Notes under the pieces: generated by a model
The model's database searches: none
What the model was told of the DNA's origin: nothing
Seen by the model: the letters and a program-made list of their open reading frames with translations, nothing else
Translations under genes and position numbers: made by a program
DNA from: Puccinellia tenuiflora
Lineage: Eukaryota; Streptophyta; Magnoliopsida; Poales; Poaceae
Length of the DNA: 64,000 bases
Assembly (NCBI GenBank): GCA_012064385.1
Contig: QRDG01000405.1
Coordinates: 544,323-608,322 of the forward strand
Reading direction: 5' to 3'
Shown here: piece by piece, positions 55,242 to 64,000 of the stretch
How the letters are laid out: each line of letters begins with the position of its first letter
How positions within the stretch are numbered: position 1 is the first letter of the stretch

Positions 55242-58200
55242 TGTAACGCCCCAAGATCAGTACTATGCAGATTTTAGCGTTCCAGCCAAATCCGCATAAT
55301 AACGATCCTAAAGGACGCCCACCAGGCATAACGTGCACATCGCAACAGACACGTCATGCGGGTGGAATTGTGATAACATTACAACAGTTCTCGATGGAGT
55401 CCACAAAAGAACGTATATACAACAACGACTCACCGAGTCAAGAATACAAAAGATACAATACAAAGATCCAAAATAACAACGGAAGCGGGTAGCGTCCGGC
55501 TACGGACAAGAAACAAATTGGACTAAGAGTCCTGAAGATAAACGAAGGCACCATATCCCTGCCCAGGCCAAGCTGGAGGGATTCCCAAGCTAACATCGTC
55601 AGACTTCAAACCTGTCGGCTGCATTGGAATAGCAGCCCCAAAGGGGTCAGTACTAGTAAAAGTACTGGCAAGTAATACTCACAAGATATCCAAACTTGAA
55701 TTCCGGGGGAAGAGGGTTAGCGATTGAAGCGGCAGCAAGCAGCACTAACAACTTATAGAGACACACTACAACTTTCGTCTAATAGAGAGAAGGTAAGAGA
55801 GCGCATAAGAAACAAACTATATTACTCACCACACAAAAACCCGCCCAAGTATTACTCCCTCGATCAACCGCCCACGAGGAAGCAATCAGGGCAACTCACA
55901 CGGTGGACAAGTTTTATGAGTTATTATTCAAGTAATCTATCTTACTAGTCAAGTTATTATCATTATAAGGTGCAAGTTGTCTATGATCTTTTTAGCCAGT
56001 GCAGTTCACCAAGTCGTCCATAACCGCGGACACGGCTTTTCGAAAAGATTTCACCCTGCAGGGATGCACCAATGAACCCACACGCATCGAAACACTCGCT
56101 TTGAGGTGTACCGGTGGAGCGTTCGACGCAATACTTCCCTTCTCTACAAACAAGTCCAGGGAGCCACCTAGCTAGGTTGGATCCGCCTTGAAAGTCCGGC
56201 CGAAGCTCCGAGGCGGACCTAGCTGATGCGAGCACGGCTTCGGGAGGAACACTCATACGATTGCCCTCCGTCCACATGCGGTTAACACCCGGTTTGCAAG
56301 CCCTACCGTAAGTAACCACGTATCCATCATCATCATCTTACCTTCACATCATCATCATCGTTGTACGCGCGCAAATGGAAACACCCGAACTAAGTTGTGG
56401 CTCCTAGATAGGTTTGAGGATTCGGTAATAGATTGCGGGGAGGCCCATAGAACTCCCACATGTGGTTAGTGCCCTCAGTCTTGGATCAGCGGAAAAGAAC
56501 TCGGGTCCTAGGTGACACTAGCAGAACAAAACACCAAGATTGGCCTTCCGCCAGTGCCTTATCTTTAATTATATTATTCCCATCGCAACAGAAATTAAAG
56601 ATTAACATTTTAATTGAGCCTAGCTATCATGTTATAAGGAAGACTAGATAAAGAGATAACAGGACTCAAGCAAAGCACCTAAGCATGCACTACGACTCGC
56701 AAGGTTAACAAGCTAAGCAAGCAACAGGTTAATAGGATGTGGAGGTGTGGCTATATCATGGCTGCCAGGTAAACATGCAAATAGGATCGGGACACAAGCA
56801 TCGATACATAAGGCTAGAAAGGAACAAAAGGTAGGACGAGTAAGAGATAGAAAACAAGCAAAGATAGCAAGGGAGTATCACTTGCCTGCAATCCGGTAGA
56901 GGTAGCAGAACCTGTCGTTGCTCACATCAACTCAACGTCCTATTCCCGAAGAAGCAACGAACACTGGGCTATGGAAAAGATGCAGTTTACTACTACGGCA
57001 AAAGAATCGGCATGTTGATGACATGAATGCATGACAAATTTAAATGTGATCCAATTTTATCCCTAACACATGGCAAAACATTTTAAATGGGATCGGTGCA
57101 TAATATATATGCACCGGACAAACCCCATAATTAAGTTGATTTAATTCGACTAAATGGATAAAGGTGCGAGGTTAATTAATGATGCATGATTTTATAAGAT
57201 ACGCATATATGGTATAGGGATAGGGTTGGGGTCACACATCGAATTCGGGGACACTTCGGATTCCGAGAGAAAGTAGCCGAAGTAGTCGTCGTAGTCAAAG
57301 TAGTCGAAGTAATCGTTCATCCGGAGTCGAAGTAGTCGACGTCGTGGAAGTAGTCGTACTCGGGTCGTCGTCGTGGCAGACCTTGGCGTTCCGGTCTTCG
57401 GGGTTGTTGGGTTTCACGGTGGTCGGGGATCGGTCTTCTTGGACGCGGACGAAGGCGGCCCACACAACTCGGACACGGAGAACTTGGCAGGTTCCGGTCG
57501 GGGTAGACCTTGTCGTATCCACGGTGGTCGTCATACTCGGTCTTCACGACAGGGATGTCCGGAGAACACGTCACGGAGGCATCGGGAAACGGTCGCAGAG
57601 GCATCCACGGGGAACACATCACGACGGGAACAACGTCGGGAACGGCCGTCGGGGAACGACTTCACGGAAAAGGGGCACCGAGGATGGTCTCGGGACACCG
57701 GGCGTCTTGCGGGAATTTCGTCAAACACGTGGCGGGCGCCACACAAGGATGCACGACAGCGGGGAAGAGGCGGCTGATGGACAGGAGAGCTCGGCCGGGG
57801 ACGCGGTCGGGGCAGGGACGCAAGGCTGGGCCGACCTTGGCTACGGCCGGCGAGCTCAGTGAGCAGGGGTGGAGGAAGTTGAACGGGGCGGCCGGAGGCG
57901 ACTTCGGCCGAGGAGGGAGGAGCTCGGCGGGCTCGAGGTGGTGGGGCGTGCGGGGTCGAACCGGCGACACGGCCGGCGGAGGTCGAGGTCAGCGTGGTCG
58001 GGCACGGGAGGAGGTGGTGCAGGAGTTGGCAGCCGCGGTGGAGGGAGGAGGAGGCGCGGAGGAGATGCGGGTCGGCCGGAGCTGCACGGTAGGGCGGCCA
58101 TGGCGAGGAGGCGCGGCTCGGGCCGGTTGAGAAGCGGGGTGCGGGAGGAGAAGGTGCGGGTCGACGGGGCGAGGCGGCGAGGCAAATGGGAGCAGGGAGG

Positions 58201-58805
58201 AGGCGCTGGAGACGGGATGGTGGTGGCCCGCGCGGGCGTGAGATGGGGAGGCGGCCTGGCCAGAGGGGAAGCCGGCGGGGAGAGGAGGTGGAGCGCGTCG
58301 GGCGAGAGAAGGGAGCGCGTGAGGCCCGGGGAGGAAGAAGGAGCACGGGAGAAAAAAGGAGAAGGAGAAATAAAAGAAAAGAAAAAGGCCAGGGACCTAA
58401 AGAAAAATGAAAAGGACCCGTCCGCGAGGTGGAAGGACCTGAAAGGAAAAAGAGAAAAAGGGAGGAGGGTGGCTGCAAGGTGTAAGGGGTAGGAACAGAA
58501 AACTGCCGGGGGAAAACCAGGGGAAACCCTAGTGTTTGGAGGTTAGGTGGGCTTGGGCCAGTTTGGGCTGCTCTCTCTCATCGCTCAAACTTTTATTTTT
58601 CTTTTGTAAATTAATTTGGCAATTTAATTTTGAAAACGGAGACGAACGTCTCCGTAAAACTTTTCCGGCAAATTTTAGCAAAATAAAATAGGGTTTAATA
58701 AAAATAATTTTTTGCCAAAAACATGCAATGCGATGATGGTGATGTCATGATGATGCAAAAAAAAAACAAACAAAAATCTAATTTGGGGAACCTTGGGACA
58801 TTACA
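55242..58805 (-). repeat. Element F 3' LTR
   Basis: It holds the block shared with J (56010-56066), a GTAGTCGAA-type simple repeat near 57270-57360 and a GC-rich part at 57500-58470 with long composition-driven ORFs. I assign no gene. Confidence 0.92.
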
Positions 58806-59247
58806 ACCGACACCACTAACAAGGGATCTCGCCCCAAGATCCACGCTACCGTCGGGGGAAGAAGAGCAAGGTAAACTATCGAATCTTTCCACGCCATGTT
58901 GATCTTATCGACACCACTAACAAATGGTTCTTGATCACACCGGTGGTGACGTTCGTCTATCGAGATGCTTCCGAAGATCGAACCTATTAGGATTAAAGGC
59001 AAAGAGATCGTCCACCCACGAAGATGCTATAACCGGAAGATAGATAAGAGAGAAGAGTTAAATCATATAAGGTAAGAGGGGAAAGAAAGTAGAGGTAAGG
59101 AGTAAACAAGAATTCCTATTGAGATCTTTCCAAATAATCTTTTGTAAAATAGTTTTGACACTCTACAAACAACGACCATTAGCTAGGGTATCCTACAGAC
59201 AGACTGGACCCGCGAGGTATCGAAGAACCATGGCTCTGATACCACTT
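58806..59247 (-). other. Element F internal region
   Basis: Non-coding, 442 bp. On the - strand: primer-binding site at 59244-59228, leader motif TGTAGGATACCCTAG at 59197-59183, and an A/T-rich middle. A CACCACTAACAA word occurs twice (58811 and 58912), the outer copy where the polypurine tract should be. Confidence 0.85.
59228..59244 (-). promoter_or_regulatory. Primer-binding site of element F (tRNA-iMet)
   Basis: TGGTATCAGAGCCATGG on the - strand, three bases after the 5' LTR. Confidence 0.9.
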
Positions 59248-62200
59248 TGTAACGCCCCAAGATCGGTACTATGCAGATTTTAGCGTTCCAGCCAAATCCG
59301 CATAATAACGATCTTAAAGGACGCCCACCAGGCATAACGTGCACGTCGCAACACAGACATCATCTGGTGGAATTGTGATAACATTACAACAGTTCTCGAT
59401 GGAACCCACAAAAGAACATATATACAACAACGACTCACCGAGTCAAGAATACAAAAGATACAATACAAAGATCCAAAATAACAACGGAAGCGGGTAGCGT
59501 CCGGCTACGGACAAGAAAAAAATTGGACTAAGAGTCCTGAAGATAAACGAAGGAACCATATCCCTGCCCAGGCCAAGCCGGAGGGATTCCCAAGCTAACG
59601 TCGTCAGACTTCAAACCTGTCGGCTGCATTGGAATAGCAGCCCCGAAGGGGTCAGTACTAGTAGAAGTACTGGCAAGTAATACTCACAAGATATCAAAAC
59701 TTGAATTCCGGGGGAAGAGGGTTAGCGATTGAAGCGGCGGCAAGCAGCACTAACAACTTATAGAGACACACTACAACTTTGGTCTAATAGAGAGAAGGTA
59801 AGAGAGCGCATAAGAAACCAACTATATTACTCACCACACAAAAACCCGCCCAAGTATTACTCCCTCGATCAACCGCCCGCGAGGAGGCAATCAGGGCAAC
59901 TCACACGGTGGACAAGTTTTATGAGTTATTATTCAAGTAATCTATCTTACTAGTCAAGTTATTATCATTATAAGGTGCAAGTTGTCTATGATCTTTTTAG
60001 CCAGCGCAGTTCACCAAGTCGTCTATAACCGCGGAGACGGTTTTTCGAAAAGATTTCACCCTGCAGGGATGCACCAATGAACCCACACGCATCGAAACAC
60101 TCCCTTAGAGGTGTACCGGTGGAGCATTCGACGCAATACTTCCCTTCTCTACAAACAAGTCCAGGGAGCCACCTAGCTAGGTTGGATCCGCCTTGAAAGT
60201 CCGGCCGAAGCTCCGAGGCGGACCTAGCCGATGCGAGAATGGCTTCGGGAGGAACACTAATACGATTGCCCTCCGTCCACATGCAGTTAACGCCCGGTCC
60301 GCAAGCCCTACCGTAAGTAACCACGTATCCATCATCAGCATCTTACCTTCACATCATCATCATCGTTGTACGCACGCAAATGGAAACACCCGAACTAAGT
60401 TGTGGCTCCTGGACAGGTTTGAGGATCCGGTAATAGATTGCGGGGAGGCCCATAGAACTCCTACATGTGGTTAGTGCGCTCAGCCATGGATCAGCGGAAA
60501 AGAACTCGGGTTAGGCGACACTAGCAGAACAAAACACCACGATTGGCCTTCCGCCGGTGCCTTATCTTTAATTATGTTATTCCCATCGCAACAGAAATTA
60601 AAGATTAACATTTTAGTTGAGACTAGCTATCATGTTATAAGGAAGACTAGATAAAGAGATAACAGGACTCAAGCCAAGCACCTAAGCGTGCACTACGACT
60701 CAGAAGGCTAACAAGCTAAGCAAGCAACAGGTTAATAGGATGTGGAGGTGTGGCTATATCATGGCTGCCAGGTAAACATGCAAATAGGATCGGGACACAA
60801 GCATCGATACATAAGGCTAGCAAGGAACAAAAGATAGGATGAGTAAGAGACAGAAAACAAGCAAAGATAGCAAGGGAGTATCACTTGCCTGCAATCCGGT
60901 AGAGGTAGCAGAACCTGTCGTTGCTCACATCAACTCAAAGTCCTATTCCCGAAGAAACAACGAACACTGGGCAATGGAAAAGATGCATTTTACTACTACG
61001 GCAAAAGAATCGGCATGTTGATGACATGAATGCATGACAAATTTAAATGTGATCCAATTTTATCCCTAACACATGGAAAAACATTTTAAATGGGATCGGT
61101 GCATAATATAGATGCACCGGACAAACCCCATAATTAAGTTGATTTAATTCGACTAAATGGATAAAGGTGTGAGGTTAATTAATGATGCATGATTTTATAA
61201 GATACGCATATATGGTATAGGGATAGGGTTGGGGTCACACATCGGATTCGGGGACACTTCGGATTCGGAGAGAAAGTAGCCCAAGTAGTCGTCGTAGTCG
61301 AAGTAGTCGAAGTAATCGTTCATCCGGAGTCAAAGTAGTCGACGTCGTGGAAGTAGTCGTACTCGGGTCGTCGTCGTGGCGGACCTTGGCGTTCCGGTCT
61401 TCGGGGTTGTCGGGGTTCACGGTGGTCGGGGATCGGTCTTCATGTACGCGGACGAAGGAGGCCGACACAACTCGGACACGGAGAACTTGGCAGGTTCCGG
61501 TCAGGGTAGACCTTGTCGTATCCATGGTGGTCGTCATACTCGGTCTTCACGACAGGGACGTCCGGAGAACACGTCACGGAGGCATCGGGAAACGGTCACG
61601 AAGGCATCCACGGGGAACACATCACGATGGGAACAACGTTGGGAACGGCCGTCGGGGAACAACTTCACGGAAAAGGGGCACCGAGGATGGTCTCGGGACA
61701 CCGGGCGTCTTGCGGGAATTTCGTCAAACACGTGGCGGGCGCCACACAAGGATGCACAACAGCGGGAAAGAGGCGGCTGATGGACAGGAGAGCTTGGCCG
61801 GGGACGCGGTCGGGGCAGGTACGCAAGGCTGGGCCGACCTTGGCTACGGCCGGCGAGCTCAGTGAGTAGGGGTGGAGGAGGTTGAACGGGGTGGCCGGAG
61901 GCGACTTCGGCCAAGGAGGGAGGAGCTCGGTGGGCTCGAGGTGGTGGGGCGTGCGGGGTGGAGCCGGCGGTACGGCCGGCGGAGGTCGAGGTCGGCATGG
62001 TCGGGCACAGGAGGAGGTGGTGCGGGAGTTGGCAGCCACGATGGAGGGAGGAGGAGGCGGGGAGGAGATGCGGGTCGGCCAGAGCTGCAGGAGAGGGCGG
62101 CCATGGTGAGGAGGCGCGGCTCGGGCCGGTGGAGAAGCGGGGTGCGGGATAAGAAGGTGCGGGTCAACGGGGCGAGGCGGCGAGGCAAAGGGGAGCAGGG

Positions 62201-62809
62201 AGGAGGCGCGAGAGACGGGATGGTGGCGGCCCGTGCGGGCGCGAGATGGGGAGGCGGCCTGGCCGGAGGGGAAGCCGGCGGGGAGAGGAGGTGGAGCGCG
62301 TTGGGCGAGAGAAGGGAGCGGGTGAGGCTCTGGGAGGAAGAAGGAGCACGGGAGAAAAAAGGAGAAGGAGAAATAAAAGAAAAGTAAAAGGCCAGGGACC
62401 TAAAGAAAAAGGAAAAGGACCCATCCGCGAGGTGGAAGGACCTGAAAGGAAAAGGAGAAAAAGATAGGAGGGTGGCTGCAAGGTGTAAGGGGTAGGAACA
62501 GAAAACTGCCAGGGGAAAACCAGGGGAAACCCTAGGGTTTGGAGGTTAGGTGGGCTTGGGCCGGTTTGGGCTGCTCTCTCTCATCGCTCAAACTTTTATT
62601 TTTCTTTTGCAAATTAATTGGGCAATTTAATTTTGAAAACGGAGACGAACGACTCAGTAAAACTTTTCCGGCAAATTTTAGCAAAATAAAATAGGATTTA
62701 ATAAAAATAATTTTTGTTGCCAAAAACATGCAATGCGATGATGCTGATGTCATGATGATGCAAAAAAAACAAACAAAAATCTAATTTGGGGAAACCCCGG
62801 GACATTACA
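59248..62809 (-). repeat. Element F 5' LTR
   Basis: Partner of 55242-58805, with the shared block at 60016-60071 and the GTAGTCGAA simple repeat near 61270-61365. Confidence 0.92.
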
Positions 62810-62814
62810 CTCGC

Positions 62815-64000
62815 CCAGCTGCCACGTCGCTTAAGTAGAGGCGCCCTCGGCGCTTCTCCGCTTTCCCGCAGAATAAGTGTATTTCTATGGAGTGCGCGAC
62901 CAGTCCGGCCCAGTTCAGTTTCGGCCCGTTCTGTTTTTTTTCCAGAGTGGGCAGCAGATAGTTAAACTTCGCCGGGCCATATCTTTTGATCCGTAGCTCC
63001 GTTTGAGGTGATTCAAATTTTAAATTCTTAATTTGAAAAGCTCTGTCTAGTGGTATAGGTTTTGTATTTTTGTGAAATGCTTAGAACGTCAGCACGCTTG
63101 TATGCTTCCGTGACCGTCGAAACCAAGAGGCATCGATCGTCGAAGGAAAGCTAACCACTTGCTATGAACACTCAAGCGGTGTTTGTTTGTTGCATTTTAC
63201 CTTGTCATATAGGTGCATTTTATTGCTTATCATCTGTCAACTGTGTGTCACAAGATATCGTGGCTTTGTTTACATCCTGTCAACTGTATTATTTTATTTT
63301 CTTTTATCAACTTGAGGCTGGCACTGGCCGGAGGCACCTCCGCCACAGTCGCCCGGTTGACCGTATTGTTTTATTTTATTTTATCAACCTGAGGCTGGCA
63401 CCGGCCAGAGGCACATCCGCCACAGTCGCCCGGTTGACTGTATTGCTTTATTTTCTTTCCTTGTCGAACGAGACGGCACTGGCCGGAGGGACCTCCACCA
63501 CAGTCATCCGGTTGACATTTCTTTTCTTGTCGAATGAGACGGCTCTGGCCGGAGGCACCTCCTCCACAGTCATCCGGTTGACGTTTCTTTTCTTGTCGAA
63601 CGAGACGGCGCTGGCCGGAGGCACCTCCGCCACAGTCATCCGGTTGACGTTTCTTTATTTGTTTCGTTGTTTGCTCGATCAGTGGTGTCCCAATAGTCAC
63701 CCGGTAGATGCAAGCCATCTATTACTTGAAATATTGTGTTGCTAATGTTTTATCATTTCGTGACATATTATTATGTTATTGTGGTGGTTGTGTTGGACTA
63801 ATCCTCGATTGCTTTGACATGTGAATGATGAAACTTGATTAAATGAAACACCCCTCCAAACAACGATAAGGTCTATCCATAGTGCCACTAATCTGAACCC
63901 TTGAACGCGATACCACCGTTGTCCCATGGAAACCGTGACCTAGTAGGTTGTTAACCCCCTTTTGTGCCATCCGTTGGGCGCAGTCGTTCGGTTGTGCTGT
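62815..64000 (+). mobile_element. Element G: chromovirus LTR, right part
   Basis: It continues the sequence left of element F across the near-duplicated CTAGC/CTCGC. It includes TTGATCCGTAGCTCCGTTTG and the five-copy hairpin repeat array at 63312-63665. It runs to the window edge with no primer-binding site reached. There is no gene. Confidence 0.6.
63312..63665. repeat. Tandem repeats with hairpin core, element G LTR (five copies)
   Basis: Units of about 65-79 bp contain CTGGCCGGAGGCACCTCC and a conserved CCGGTTGAC. The core inverted repeat CGGAGG/CCTCCG corresponds to CGGAGA/TCTCCG in the element E array at 39208-39557. Confidence 0.9.

Larger units (their letters stand above)
55242..62809 (-). 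mobile_element. Element F: non-autonomous chromovirus derivative with two long LTRs and a 442-bp body
   Basis: The LTRs at 55242-58805 (3564 bp) and 59248-62809 (3562 bp) are nearly identical and run TGTAACGCCCC to GACATTACA on the + strand. The internal 442 bp has no coding sequence. It keeps a tRNA-iMet primer-binding site and a leader resembling that of J. Its 3' edge is related to J's (ATCTTGGGGCGAGATCCCTTG) but without a good polypurine tract. It is therefore a gag-pol deletion derivative that could only move with proteins from a chromovirus such as J. Confidence 0.9.

Noticed and set aside
57531..58478. 315-residue frame on the - strand in element F's LTR, and similar frames in the J, E and G LTRs
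   Set aside because: The partner LTR at 61534-62481 breaks the frame, the composition is Pro/Arg/Ser-rich, and the region lies in the GC-rich part of an LTR. It is probably untranslated.
55242..62809. A plain tandem duplication of a 3.56-kb block
   Set aside because: The block has TG...CA ends, a PBS follows its second copy in the right orientation, and near-matching 5-bp flanks surround the whole. This fits an LTR element, not a duplication.

Overview
The window is intergenic DNA from a large plant genome, almost certainly a grass (Poaceae, most likely Pooideae). I assign about 95% of it to nested and broken transposable elements. I found no convincing host gene, rRNA, tRNA gene or CRISPR array. 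The grass assignment rests on the mix of Tekay-type chromoviruses, Tat/Retand-type and Athila-type Gypsy elements, an L1-type LINE and CACTA ends, and on GC-rich LTR interiors. The species cannot be read from the sequence.

Layout. (1) 1-1379: CACTA transposon material around a GC-rich stretch. (2) 1380-6640: a Tat-type Gypsy on the + strand (element A) with gag, protease, RT and two RNase H domains, entered through LTR-end and Athila-like fragments. (3) 6641-28830: a second Tat-type element on the - strand (B) carrying an extra coiled-coil ORF in the opposite direction. A LINE (-) sits inside B, and inside the LINE sits a complete 11.8-kb chromovirus (J, 8281-20079, target duplication TAAGC). 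(4) 28831-29450: unassigned DNA. (5) 29451-30566: the 5' end of a Tat-type element (I). (6) 30567-about 41000: a chromovirus 5' LTR of about 3.96 kb (E, +). It is split by element H (31421-37670, target duplication CATCC), an intact-looking LTR element whose only gene is one long ORF of unknown family. (7) About 41000-49348: Tat-type element C (-), with gag, protease and a convergent, apparently intron-containing extra ORF, but no polymerase. (8) 49349-54241: Athila-type element D (-). (9) 54242-64000: part of a chromovirus LTR (G, +), split by F (55242-62809). F has two 3.56-kb LTRs around only 442 bp of internal sequence.

State of the elements. J has clear polyprotein domains but four in-frame TAG codons and an integrase deletion. 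A has lost the RT active-site motif. C, F and H have no polymerase, so if they ever moved they depended on proteins supplied in trans. Nearly all premature stops in recognisable ORFs are TAG where relatives have CAG, the pattern expected from deamination of methylated CHG sites. The best leads for new biology are element H, the hairpin-bearing tandem repeats in two diverged chromovirus LTRs, a 13-15 bp leader motif shared by three elements, and F's nearly body-less architecture.
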